NCBI GenBank assembly: GCA_023382535.1
Contig: JAHDWA010000036.1
Coordinates: 1 to 64,000, forward strand
Reading direction: 5' to 3'
DNA length: 64,000 nucleotides
Source of the DNA: Anaerolineae bacterium
GTDB taxonomy: Bacteria > Chloroflexota > Anaerolineae > 4572-78 > J111
Positions 33,888 to 42,694 of this stretch are shown here, piece after piece. The position numbers and the translations under genes are program-made. Position 1 is the first letter of the stretch. Each line of letters begins with the position of its first letter. Below the pieces are notes generated by a model. The model was not told where the DNA came from and ran no database searches. It worked only from the letters and a program-made list of their open reading frames with translations.

Positions 33888-36326
33888 ATGAGCATTACTA
33901 ACGGCTACAGACCCGTGGGCGTTATCTGGCGCAAAGTTTGGTTTGATTTGTGGCATCACAAGGTACGGACGCTGCTGGCGGTGCTGAGCATCGCCGCCGG
34001 GGTCTTTGCCGTGGGGGCCATTTTTGGCGAGGCCGACCAACTGCTTTCCGGCATGGATGCGGCTCACCGGGCCGTCTTACCTTCCCACATCAACCTGGTC
34101 CTGCAAGACCGGATTGATCGGAATACCGCGATCCGCCTGAAAAACATCAGGGGCGTAGTGGATGTCGAGGTGCTAAACCAGCTCTCAACTCGCTACAAGC
34201 TTCATGCCCAAGACGAGTGGCAGCCGGCGGTGTTAATCATGCGCGACAACTTTGAGGAGCAGACCTATGACCTGCTGCAGCTCAAAGCCGGGGCCTGGCC
34301 CAAAAAAGATAGCATCGGCGTGGACCGCTCGGCCAGCGCCTTTTATGACATCGAACTGGGCGACAAGGTCATCTTTGAGCTGGACAAAACCGACCGGGCG
34401 CTGACCGTCGGCGGCAAAATCCGCCACCCCTTTGTGCCGCCGCCCTCCTTTGGCGGTGAGCCGCGCTTTTTTGTGGACGCCCAGGGCCTGGAACACTTCA
34501 ATATCCCCGACGGCGAGTTCAACCAACTGCTGGTGCGGGTCGAGCCATACAGCCCGGAATTTGCCCGCGAAATTGCTTCGGAGATCAAAGACAACCTGGG
34601 TAAGGAGAACATCCGGGTAGGCGGGGCCATCTATCAAGACCCGGAGGAGCATTGGGGCCGCCTGTTTGTGGAGGGTTTCAACTTTGTGCTGCAAATTCTG
34701 GCGGTCATCTCGCTGCTCATGAGCGTGATCCTGGTAACCAACACCATGACCGCCATTATCACCGAGCAGATCAACCAGATTGGGATCATCAAAGCCGTCG
34801 GCGGCCGCACCAGCACGATTCTCAAAATCTACCTGGCCACGGTGCTGGTTTACGGCCTGCTGGCCCTGCTTGTCTCGTTATTACCCGGCGCGTGGGTGGC
34901 TCTTAGCCTGACTCGCACCTTTCTGAACCTGTTTAACATTGATTACGATGGCTTTCAAATCTCGACCGTGGCCGTCGTATGGCAGGTCATAGCCGCGCTG
35001 CTGATCCCGCTGCTGGCTGCACTGCGACCGGTACTGAACGGCGCGGGGATCACCGTGCGCCAGGCCATTGCCAGTTACGGCCTGGGTGGAGACTTTGGCT
35101 CGACCTGGCTCGACCGGGGGGTGGAACGGCTGGGCCGGCGCTTTTTCTCCTCGCCTTACGCCATTGCCCTGGCCAATATGTTCCGGCGCAAGGGGCGCCT
35201 GCTGCTGACCCAACTGGTTTTGATTACCGCCGGAACGATGTTTCTGCTGGTGGTCAGCCTGGCTAACTCGACGGATTTAACTGTGACCAACGACCTGAAC
35301 CGGCGGGCTTACGACGTGCGCATTAATTTTGAAGATCGCCAGCGGGCCGACCGGCTGGCCAAAATGACCCAAACCGTATCGGGGGTTGAGCAAAGCGAAG
35401 TTTGGCTGGCTCAGCCGGCCTCTCTGCTGAAAGCAGGGCAGCGGCTGCGCGACGCCGGCGCTGCCATCCAACTGACCGGCCTGCCCGCCGGCAGCCCCAT
35501 GTACCGGCCGCTGCTCACGTCCGGGCGCTGGCTCGCGCCGGGCGATGGGCGGGTGCTGGTCATCAGTCAGGATACGGCGGACGACAACAGGATCAACGTG
35601 GGCGATGTTGTTACCCTCAACTTGAACGGCCTGGGCCAAAATGTGGCGTGGCAGGTGATTGGCGTTTACCAGACCGTTTTCAACGACAATTTTAATGACA
35701 CACCGGCCTACGCGCCCCTCGAAGCTGTCTACGACGTAACCAACAAGTATAATCGCGGCACCCGGTTGCTGGTGCGGACGGAGCGCCATGATGAAGCGGC
35801 CCTAACCGCTATCTCCAGCCAGTTGCAGACCCTGTTTGAAGGCCGCAATATGGGTATAGAACTGCAAGGTACAGGCAACACCTTCAAAGACCGGCAGTTT
35901 GCCGACAGCCAGTACGCCATCAATATCAATATGCTGTTGATGCTGGCGGTTATCGTCGCTCTCGTTGGGGGGATTGGGCTGACGGGCGCGCTTTCCATCA
36001 GCGTGGTTGAGCGGACCCGCGAAATTGGGGTTATGCGAGCCATCGGGGCGCGGTCACGCTCGATCATGGGCATGTTTATTATGGAGGATGTTTTGCAAGG
36101 GCTGATCAGTTGGCTGGTGGCTGCGCCGCTCTCTTTCCTCATCGGCTACCCGGTTGCCCGGCAGTTGGGCCAGACCATGCTGGATATTGACCTGGATTAC
36201 AGCTACAGTTACGGCGCGGTCTTGATCTGGCTGGGGATTATTTTAGCCATTGCCGCCCTGGCTGCGATTGTCCCGGCCCGCAGTGCCACCCGTATTAGTG
36301 TGCGGGAGAGCCTGGCTTATGCTTAA
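33888..36326 (+). CDS. ABC transporter permease, FtsX/MacB type (paralogue A)
   Basis: The 812-residue permease has a first membrane helix (VRTLLAVLSIAAGVFAVGAI), a large extracytoplasmic domain (about 45-260) and three helices of the first FtsX unit (about 265-400). A second helix-plus-periplasmic unit follows, then three final helices ending with ERTREIGVMRAIGARSRSIM and PARSATRISVRESLAYA. This is the doubled FtsX layout of LolC/E-like and predicted lipid or peptide efflux permeases. It has no ATPase of its own; the likely partner is the ATPase at 42695. It is close in sequence to the permease at 43561. The RBS is GGGGG. Its last 32 bases overlap the convergent PfkB gene. Confidence 0.88.
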   Translation: MSITNGYRPVGVIWRKVWFDLWHHKVRTLLAVLSIAAGVFAVGAIFGEADQLLSGMDAAHRAVLPSHINLVLQDRIDRNTAIRLKNIRGVVDVEVLNQLSTRYKLHAQDEWQPAVLIMRDNFEEQTYDLLQLKAGAWPKKDSIGVDRSASAFYDIELGDKVIFELDKTDRALTVGGKIRHPFVPPPSFGGEPRFFVDAQGLEHFNIPDGEFNQLLVRVEPYSPEFAREIASEIKDNLGKENIRVGGAIYQDPEEHWGRLFVEGFNFVLQILAVISLLMSVILVTNTMTAIITEQINQIGIIKAVGGRTSTILKIYLATVLVYGLLALLVSLLPGAWVALSLTRTFLNLFNIDYDGFQISTVAVVWQVIAALLIPLLAALRPVLNGAGITVRQAIASYGLGGDFGSTWLDRGVERLGRRFFSSPYAIALANMFRRKGRLLLTQLVLITAGTMFLLVVSLANSTDLTVTNDLNRRAYDVRINFEDRQRADRLAKMTQTVSGVEQSEVWLAQPASLLKAGQRLRDAGAAIQLTGLPAGSPMYRPLLTSGRWLAPGDGRVLVISQDTADDNRINVGDVVTLNLNGLGQNVAWQVIGVYQTVFNDNFNDTPAYAPLEAVYDVTNKYNRGTRLLVRTERHDEAALTAISSQLQTLFEGRNMGIELQGTGNTFKDRQFADSQYAININMLLMLAVIVALVGGIGLTGALSISVVERTREIGVMRAIGARSRSIMGMFIMEDVLQGLISWLVAAPLSFLIGYPVARQLGQTMLDIDLDYSYSYGAVLIWLGIILAIAALAAIVPARSATRISVRESLAYA

Positions 36327-37227
36327 CCAAAAAATGATCCACTGCCGCCCGGTTGGGAATCCCGCTGCGCCCGCCGGGCTGTGTCGCTTTGAGGGCAGCC
36401 GCAGCCGCAGCGACCCGGATGGCGGCAGCGACGCTTTCGCCCTGAGCCAGGCAGGCCGCGTAGGCCCCGTGGAAAACATCGCCGCAGCCGGTGGTATCTA
36501 CCACTTGAACCCGGAAGGCGGGCACATGCTCCACTGCTCCCCCCCATTCTGAATACCAGCAGCCCCGCTCGCCGGCGGTAACCACACAACAGGCTCGTTC
36601 GGAACCAGCCAGCGCCCCGACAATCCGCTCTGGCCGGCTTTCTCCTGTAACCTGCCCCGCCAACTCGATGCCGATGATCAGATGGTCAATCTGGCGCATC
36701 AGTTCCAGCGCCTCTGGCCTGATTTCCGGCTCAATATCGCCAACAACCGGAATGCCGCGGCTGTGCGCTAATTCCGCGGCCCGGATGCCGGCTTCAACCG
36801 CTCGATTATCCACAAACAGGACTCGGCAGCGGTTAATTAACGTCTCGGTCACCTGGGCAGGGCGCAGCGGGGTCACGCCCTCCGCCGAATAGAGAATGGT
36901 GCGGCTGCCTGTCGCCTGATCAACAATGATCGTTGAGTGAAAAGGCCGGGCCTCAGGCTGGTGTTGAATGGAGGTGCAGTCCACTCCTTCCCGTTCCAGT
37001 TCCTCAATGGAAAAACGAGACAGCTCGTCATTGCCCAGTACTGCTGCATAAGCCGTTCGCGCTCCCAGCCGAGAGGCGGCCACCAGCGCAGTTGCGGTCA
37101 AGCCGCCGCCCTCGCGCCGTTTGGCCAGGACAGGGAGTTTGCTGTCCGGCTGGGGGTAGCGGTCCACATACAGCAGGTCGTCTACCGCTACGGCGCCAAT
37201 TCCCAAAATATCCCAGCGTGCGTTCAT
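36295..37227 (-). CDS. PfkB-family carbohydrate kinase
   Basis: The 310-residue ribokinase-fold enzyme has an N-terminal GIGAVAVDDLLYVDRYPQPD segment and the C-terminal signature DTTGCGDVFHGAY, where the catalytic base Asp and anion hole (GCGD) lie; Cys replaces the more usual Ala. A sugar or nucleoside is the substrate, but which one cannot be told. It converges on permease A with a 32-bp overlap at the stop codons. It is probably unrelated to the transporter by function. Confidence 0.87.
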   Translation of the reverse strand: MNARWDILGIGAVAVDDLLYVDRYPQPDSKLPVLAKRREGGGLTATALVAASRLGARTAYAAVLGNDELSRFSIEELEREGVDCTSIQHQPEARPFHSTIIVDQATGSRTILYSAEGVTPLRPAQVTETLINRCRVLFVDNRAVEAGIRAAELAHSRGIPVVGDIEPEIRPEALELMRQIDHLIIGIELAGQVTGESRPERIVGALAGSERACCVVTAGERGCWYSEWGGAVEHVPAFRVQVVDTTGCGDVFHGAYAACLAQGESVAAAIRVAAAAAALKATQPGGRSGIPNRAAVDHFLVKHKPGSPAH

Positions 37228-37605
37228 AGGTAGAGGAAGCCCTCCGCAAACGTGAAATTTATGAGCGGGTTTATTCTACCAGAATCACAACTATATCTAA
37301 ATAGAAGCGCCAATTTTTACGTAGAGAACGCCCAGTGACCCCGGTCATACAAACGATATGACCTTCTGCACTCAAATGGGTGACCTGTTTCACTAGCCAA
37401 CGGTGGTCGGATTTGATACACTGTGAACCGGTAACGACAGGTTATAATCCAACTTTCGTCGCTCTACAATACAACTTTTGATGGATGACACTACCCCCGA
37501 CTGGCTGTTATAATGCGGGTGTAGGTTAGAAAAGTGATAGTTATACACTTTACGAACAGTGGTTGTTGACAGAACAAATTCAAACAAATACAATAATTCC
37601 GTACA
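37228..37605 (+). promoter_or_regulatory. Intergenic control region of the TetR gene
   Basis: This 378-bp gap holds a clear plus-strand promoter, TTGACA (37566-37571), 17 bp, TACAAT (37589-37594). Just upstream is the dyad AAAGTG/CACTTT (37531-37536 with 37546-37551), and CGAACA/TGTTCG (37553-37558 with 37607-37612) flanks the promoter. Either dyad could bind the TetR product. Nothing else is seen in the gap. Confidence 0.6.
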
Positions 37606-37620
37606 TTGTTCGTTTATCAA

Positions 37621-38256
37621 ATGCAATTCAGAATGATGATGCAGACACCGCGCCAACGACGTTATTTCAAAACTAAAGCGACTATTTTGCAGGCCGCTCA
37701 GGAAATAATTACCGAAAAAGGACTGGATGGCCTCTCGCTGCGGGAATTGGCCCGCCGGATTGATTACAGCCCGTCCGGTTTGTATGAGTACTTTAACAGC
37801 AAAGATGAAATTGTAGCAGCAATCCGCGCCGAGGGGCTGGAACTGATGCGTGATTATCTCAAGCGAGTTCCGGCCGACTTATCTCCTGCGGAGCGGCTGG
37901 TCCAAATGGGGTTGGCTTACCTTGAGTTTGCTCAAGACCATCCTGAGCATTTCCGGCTCATCTTTAGCCATCTCACCGCCAGTCGAAATTCATTTAATGA
38001 TAAACTTGATGAGGGATCGCCGTACCACCTGCTGCTGCAAGCAGTTCGAGCGGTCATTGAAGCTGAGGAATTAACCCTGGGTGAGGAGTACAGTCTGCAA
38101 GAAATCGCCTACAGCTTCTGGTCGCTGGTTCATGGCATGGCCATGCTGCGACAAACCCATTTGCGCCACTTTAAGGCCGATTTTGAAGGTATTCACCGCC
38201 GGACCCTGCGGATTTTTGCCGAAGGGCTTAAAAACAAACAACTTTCTGCTGTGTGA
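37621..38256 (+). CDS. TetR-family transcriptional regulator
   Basis: This regulator of about 211 residues has an N-terminal TetR HTH (FKTKATILQAAQEIITEKGL, DGLSLRELARRIDYSPSGLY, EYFNSKDEIVAAI) and a C-terminal ligand/dimer domain of the TetR_C_13-like type (LTLGEEYSLQEIAYSFWSLV). Several starts are possible (TTG 37606, ATG 37621, 37633-37639), none with a strong RBS. The transcription start predicted from the promoter is near 37601. It is followed by the adaptor lipoprotein gene, so it probably represses the efflux operon and itself. Confidence 0.87.
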   Translation: MQFRMMMQTPRQRRYFKTKATILQAAQEIITEKGLDGLSLRELARRIDYSPSGLYEYFNSKDEIVAAIRAEGLELMRDYLKRVPADLSPAERLVQMGLAYLEFAQDHPEHFRLIFSHLTASRNSFNDKLDEGSPYHLLLQAVRAVIEAEELTLGEEYSLQEIAYSFWSLVHGMAMLRQTHLRHFKADFEGIHRRTLRIFAEGLKNKQLSAV

Positions 38257-38299
38257 CTCGTAGAGGATACGAGGTCCGGCGAAAGTTACCAGATTTTTC

Positions 38300-38340
38300 T
38301 TATTCCCAAACTCAATTTGGGCACAAGAAAACGAGAAAGA
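38300..38340. repeat. Palindromic repeat, second copy of the CCCAAACT family
   Basis: CCCAAA-ctca-ATTTGGG is followed by CACAAGAAAACGAGAAAG. Its reverse complement aligns with 57971-58015, with small gaps. It lies in the gap before the adaptor gene. Confidence 0.5.
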
Positions 38341-38405
38341 TGAAATTATCAAATCAAGCAGGGTAAATTTTTTACCCGCTGCATGCAAAGATGAAGGAGC
38401 AACTT

Positions 38406-39752
38406 ATGAACCTCAAGTTAATTGCCACAACTCTCGCTTTTGTCCTGGCCATCGGCGCGATTACTGCCTGTGGAGAAGCATCAACACCCACGGTTGAGCC
38501 GGTTGCCGAGGCCAGCGCCGCCGAACAGCCCCAGGTTGTTTCTGCTGAGGCTTTTGTGGTGCCGCTGAAAAAGTCCGACCTCTCCTTTGAAATTGGGGGA
38601 CGGGTCGCTTCTATCAAGGTCGAAGAGGGCGACCAAGTCGCCAAGGGCGATGTGTTGGCCCAGTTAGACCAGACAACTTATCAAACCCAAGTAGCTGCGG
38701 CTCAAGCCGCTCTGCTCGAAGCCGAAGCCAATCTGGCCAAGGCCCAGGCCGACCTGGCCAATACCAAGGCCCCTGTTACCCCGGAAAAGATTGCCCAGGC
38801 GGAAGCTGCTCTGGCCAAAGCTCAAGCTGCCCTGGCCGAGCAAATCGCTGGGCCAACTGAGGAAGCGATCAACGTAGCCAAGGCTGAAGTTGCCGTGGCC
38901 CAGGCCAGTCTGAATGAAGTCTTGGCCGGCTCGCGGGATGAGGATATACAGGCTGCCTCGGCCAACATGTTACAGGCGGAAGCTGAAGTTCGCCTGGCCC
39001 AGGCCGACTATGACCGTTTCGTGTACGGCGATCCTAAGGTGGCTGAGCCTTACGGCGTAGCTTTACAAAAAGCAACCTTGAACTATGAAGCGGCCAAGGC
39101 CGAGTATGACAAGCTGGTCAACGGCGCCACTAATGAGGCCATTGCCGTGGCCCGCGCCGGTGTGGTTAAAGCGCAGGCTGCTCTGGCCCAGGCGATGGCC
39201 GGTGCAACCCCGGAGCAGATCGCTCAGACCCAGGCCGATGTCGCCAGCGCGGAAGCAGCCCTGGCTGATGTGAAAATCGGGGCTACGGCTGAGGAAATCG
39301 CTGTGGCCGAAGCTGGGGTCAAAATTGCCGAAGCCGGGGTTGAAAGTGCCAAAACAGGGGTTACCTCAGCCCAGGCCGAACTGGCCAAGACCGAGCTGAT
39401 TGCCCCATTTGCCGGGACTGTCGGCGAACTTAATCTGGATGAAGGCGAAATTGTCCAGTCTGGCACGGCAGCGCTTTCTCTGGGCGACAGCTCGAAGTGG
39501 CAAATCGAAACTGACGACCTGACCGAAATTGATGTGGTCAATGTGCGCGAAGGCGCTCGTGTGAGCATCAGTGTTGACGCCTTGCCCGGCGAGGAGTTCG
39601 ACGGCAAAGTGGTCCGCATCACCCCCAAATCTGTGACCAAGGCCGGCGATGTGACCTACACCGTGCTGATTGACATCACCAGTGGCGACGTCTCCCGCCT
39701 GCGCTGGGGGATGACCACTTTCGTGGACATCGAAATTGGGCCGGAACTCTAA
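38406..39752 (+). CDS. HlyD/MacA-like membrane fusion lipoprotein
   Basis: The 448-residue adaptor has a lipoprotein signal (AIGAITAC, Cys at about 21) and a biotinyl-lipoyl half motif (GGRVASIKVEEGDQVAKGDV). A very long helical hairpin follows, made of Ala-rich repeats (AQAALLEAEANLAKAQADLA; AVARAGVVKAQAALAQAMAG), then the returning lipoyl half (APFAGTVGELNLDEGEIV) and a beta-barrel domain (GARVSISVDALPGEEFDGKV). The start at 38406 has AAGGAG. It should link the ABC permeases to the cell exterior. In an organism without a classical outer membrane this resembles Gram-positive MacA-like adaptors. Confidence 0.88.
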   Translation: MNLKLIATTLAFVLAIGAITACGEASTPTVEPVAEASAAEQPQVVSAEAFVVPLKKSDLSFEIGGRVASIKVEEGDQVAKGDVLAQLDQTTYQTQVAAAQAALLEAEANLAKAQADLANTKAPVTPEKIAQAEAALAKAQAALAEQIAGPTEEAINVAKAEVAVAQASLNEVLAGSRDEDIQAASANMLQAEAEVRLAQADYDRFVYGDPKVAEPYGVALQKATLNYEAAKAEYDKLVNGATNEAIAVARAGVVKAQAALAQAMAGATPEQIAQTQADVASAEAALADVKIGATAEEIAVAEAGVKIAEAGVESAKTGVTSAQAELAKTELIAPFAGTVGELNLDEGEIVQSGTAALSLGDSSKWQIETDDLTEIDVVNVREGARVSISVDALPGEEFDGKVVRITPKSVTKAGDVTYTVLIDITSGDVSRLRWGMTTFVDIEIGPEL

Positions 39753-39776
39753 GAACGGTAAAGGCAGGTAAGTAAA

Positions 39777-41288
39777 ATGACACGTCTTATGTCTTACGTT
39801 TCACGTTTCACGTTTCACGTTTTAATAGCGCTGGTAGCCCTGGTTAGTCTCACCGGGGTTAACGGGGCGCAGGCGCAAGAGAATACGCCTCAAATCGTGG
39901 ACAGTCTTGATACCAATCTGGCCCGGGCCGCGGCCAAAAGCTTCTTGACCACCCTGACCCGGCCCGAACTGGCCGGCACCATGAACTTCTACCTGACCGA
40001 TGATGTCAGGAACAGCGACATCTTGGCCGGCCTGCAGAACCCGCTCGTCACCGATTTTGAAATTACGGGGGCGAGTTGGGCCACCGACCAGACGTTCCAG
40101 GTTCAGGCGGTCTTGCAGCCAGACGAGCGCCAGGTTAACGTTTACGTTGGCAAGTACAATGGCCGCTGGCAGGTAGAAGGGATTGACCTGCTCCTGGCTT
40201 CGGCTGTAAACAAAATACCGGCGAACACGACCCAGGTCGCCGCCGTGCCGAGCATCAATGCGGTGGCGGGTAACGGCAGTGGCAAGCTGGTCTTCCAGAC
40301 CCAAAGCGGCGGCGGCATCTATGTCATCAACGCTGACGGGACCGGCCTGAAATATGTGACCAACGGGATTGATCCGCAGTTGTCGCCAGATGGTACAAAG
40401 ATTGCTTTCACCCGCTGGGAGCCGGAATACGCCCTTTACACCATTAACCTTGACGGCAGCGGTGAGCAGGTTTGGGCCAAAGGGTGGCGGCAGATGAAAT
40501 CACCCACCTGGTCCGCCGATGGGACAAGTATCGTTTTTAGCTGGCAAAACGGCGGGCGGCTCGATGAGAAAGAAGAACGGGTTGACCTGGCCAAAGCGGC
40601 CCAAAATGAAGATGGCGTCCATGTTCCTTCTAACGCCAGGGATGTTGAAGTTGAGAATGGTATCTTAAAGTATCGCATCCCGGCTGATGCCTACTGGAAT
40701 CTGAAGCAGGTAAATCTAGCTAATGGTCAATTGCAGGATCTAGCCGCTGGGCAGCATACCTACAGCCCAACGGGAAATCCGGCGAAACCCAACGAAGTGA
40801 TTTTTACTGCTGGGGGTGCTGGCATTGCCCTGTACGATTTGCCCAGCAATACGAGTCGCTTTGTGACAACGGATGCCCGGGACCGCGCGCCGGTCTTCTC
40901 GCCGGATGGCAGCCGGATAGCGGTTTCCTACTGGCAGGACGGCAACTGGGAAGTCTACACGATGAACGCCGATGGCAGCAACCGGCAGCGCTTGACCAGC
41001 ACCCCGATCACGGTCCTGGCCGAGCAAACCAAACTGGTCAGCCAGGTTGTGGATGGCAAGGAACGATTTGTGCCGGTCGAGAACCAGAAGTGGAATAATG
41101 CTGCCCCGGCCTGGTCCCCTGACGGTACGCAAATTGCCTTTATGAGCGACCGCAGCGGCAAGTGGGAAATCTGGATTATGAATGCGGACGGCTCGAACCA
41201 GCGCCCCATGTTTCCCAACGGCGCCCTCAACGGCCATAGCCTCAACTATGCCGGCGTGGATGAGCGCATGATCTCGTGGGGAAAGTAA
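39777..41288 (+). CDS. Secreted PD40 (TolB-like) beta-propeller protein
   Basis: The 503 residues have a signal peptide (cleavage likely after GVNGAQA), an N-terminal alpha+beta domain (about 40-145) and propeller blades with repeats such as GGIYVINADGTGLKYVTNGI, DPQLSPDGTKIAFTRW, APVFSPDGSRIAVSYW and APAWSPDGTQIAFMSDRSGK. PD40 propellers bind proteins or glycans. The first 15 codons coincide with an ACGTTTC short-word array, so the signal peptide is partly repeat-encoded. It starts 24 bases after the adaptor stop and is likely co-transcribed with it and the ATPase. Confidence 0.85.
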   Translation: MTRLMSYVSRFTFHVLIALVALVSLTGVNGAQAQENTPQIVDSLDTNLARAAAKSFLTTLTRPELAGTMNFYLTDDVRNSDILAGLQNPLVTDFEITGASWATDQTFQVQAVLQPDERQVNVYVGKYNGRWQVEGIDLLLASAVNKIPANTTQVAAVPSINAVAGNGSGKLVFQTQSGGGIYVINADGTGLKYVTNGIDPQLSPDGTKIAFTRWEPEYALYTINLDGSGEQVWAKGWRQMKSPTWSADGTSIVFSWQNGGRLDEKEERVDLAKAAQNEDGVHVPSNARDVEVENGILKYRIPADAYWNLKQVNLANGQLQDLAAGQHTYSPTGNPAKPNEVIFTAGGAGIALYDLPSNTSRFVTTDARDRAPVFSPDGSRIAVSYWQDGNWEVYTMNADGSNRQRLTSTPITVLAEQTKLVSQVVDGKERFVPVENQKWNNAAPAWSPDGTQIAFMSDRSGKWEIWIMNADGSNQRPMFPNGALNGHSLNYAGVDERMISWGK

Positions 41289-41340
41289 TCAGTAATCAGT
41301 AGTCAGAAATTTTACGCATCACGCATCACGGATTAGGAGT
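41289..41340. repeat. TAATCAG/ACGCATC short-word array
   Basis: AGTAATCAGTAATCAGTAG is followed by ACGCATCACGCATCACGG, with TAATC/GATTA at the ends. It sits in the 57-bp gap before the phosphofructokinase-like gene. Confidence 0.55.
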
Positions 41341-41345
41341 TTTGT

Positions 41346-42584
41346 ATGAGTAAGCGAGTGGCGATCTTAGTCGGGGGGGGAGATGTACCCGGGCTAAATA
41401 TGTGCCTCAAGAGCCTGGTTTACCGGACGATTGACGAGGGATTTGAACCGATTGGGGTGCGCAAGGGCTGGGAAGGTTTTATCAATTACAACTATCACGA
41501 CCCAACGACCTATGGCGACCACTTCATCGAACTGAGCAAGCCGATTGTCCGCCCGATTGACCGGACCCCCGGCTCTTTCCTGCACGCGTCGCGGGTTAAT
41601 CCGCTCAAGGCGCCGCGCCGGGTTGTGCCCGAATTTTTGCGCCAGGCCAATGTTGAAACTCAAGACCTGACCGATCACATCAGGGATGTTGTTCACCGCC
41701 TGGGCTTCCAGGCCCTGCTGGTGCTGGGCGATGACGATATGCTCAGGTATGCGGCTCATCTGAACCAGGCCGGTGTGCCGATTATCGGTATTCCGAAAAC
41801 CGTCCACAACAACATTTTTGGCACGGATTACACCATTGGTTTCAGCACCGGCCTGGCCCGCGCTGTGGCTTTCATCCATGAGCTGCGTGCCCTGGCCGGC
41901 TCGCGGGAGCAGATTGTGGTCATCGAGACTTTTGGGGTGCAATCGGGCCTGAGTTCGTTGATGACTGCATTTTTGGCCGGGGCCGACCGGGCTATCATTC
42001 CCGAAGTGCCGTATGACCCGGAGCGGTTGGCTTACCTGACCATGCGCGATAAGAGCGTGACGCCCGGCAACTACGCGGTGGTGACGGTGAGCGACGGCTC
42101 GCGGATTGTGCCGGAGAAGCTGTTAAAGTATACCCCGCACCTTTCACCGCGCAGCAAGTCTGAGGTGTTAAAGCTGCTCACCGAAGACAAGGCCAAAGAG
42201 ATAAAGGCCAAAGAGGAATTTATTCTGGACGAGGTGGTTGAAACCGGCAGCAGCCTGGCCGGCAGCGGCATGGTGGCGGCGGAATTGCTGCAACATTTGA
42301 CCGGCGAAGAGGTCTTTTTGCAGCCGCTGACCTACTTGCTGCGTACCGGCTCGCCCGATGGGCAGGATTTGATCGGTGCGACCAATTTTGCCATCCTCGC
42401 CACCCGCTTGTTGAAAGAAGGCAAATTTGGCCGGATGACCGCCTACCAGCAGCGTTACAATTTAACCGATGTTGACCTGCAAATTGTCACCCAGGGTATC
42501 AACCAGGTGGATGTGGATGAAATGTACGATGCAGACAACTACCGGCCCAAAGTCAATCTGATCTGGGCGGCGCAACAGAAGTAA
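41346..42584 (+). CDS. Phosphofructokinase-family protein with degenerate active site
   Basis: The 412 residues have the PFK fold: the ATP/PPi loop VGGGDVPGLN (9-18), GDDDML (129-134) and FGTDYTIGFSTG. The catalytic motif, normally PKTIDND, reads PKTVHNN (150-156), so both catalytic aspartates are His and Asn. The MGR substrate motif is replaced by ETFGVQSG (194-201). A normal 6-phosphofructokinase reaction is therefore unlikely. It is encoded between the propeller protein and the ABC ATPase, in the same direction, in a place where a glycolytic gene is not expected. It may bind a sugar phosphate or nucleotide as a regulator, or phosphorylate something else. The fold assignment is firm. Confidence 0.85.
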   Translation: MSKRVAILVGGGDVPGLNMCLKSLVYRTIDEGFEPIGVRKGWEGFINYNYHDPTTYGDHFIELSKPIVRPIDRTPGSFLHASRVNPLKAPRRVVPEFLRQANVETQDLTDHIRDVVHRLGFQALLVLGDDDMLRYAAHLNQAGVPIIGIPKTVHNNIFGTDYTIGFSTGLARAVAFIHELRALAGSREQIVVIETFGVQSGLSSLMTAFLAGADRAIIPEVPYDPERLAYLTMRDKSVTPGNYAVVTVSDGSRIVPEKLLKYTPHLSPRSKSEVLKLLTEDKAKEIKAKEEFILDEVVETGSSLAGSGMVAAELLQHLTGEEVFLQPLTYLLRTGSPDGQDLIGATNFAILATRLLKEGKFGRMTAYQQRYNLTDVDLQIVTQGINQVDVDEMYDADNYRPKVNLIWAAQQK

Positions 42585-42588
42585 GGAT

Positions 42589-42675
42589 AAAGGATGAAGG
42601 CGGAAGGATGAAATTTTTTCATCCTTCACACCTGCACTGCGCGCAGGCGCAAGTGTTCCTCCGCCTTCATCCTTT
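42589..42675. repeat. Cloverleaf-like element I
   Basis: A 16-bp perfect outer stem, AAAGGATGAAGGCGGA (42589-42604) with TCCGCCTTCATCCTTT (42660-42675), encloses a hairpin around 42605-42625 (AAGGATGAA/TTCATCCTT) and a second one, CCTGC/GCAGG (42631-42647). It lies between the PFK-like gene and the ABC ATPase gene. Confidence 0.8.
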
Positions 42676-42694
42676 GGTATAAGGAGTACCAACG

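Noticed and set aside
41346..42584. Functional glycolytic phosphofructokinase
   Set aside because: Catalytic Asp residues and the MGR motif are replaced; see the finding.
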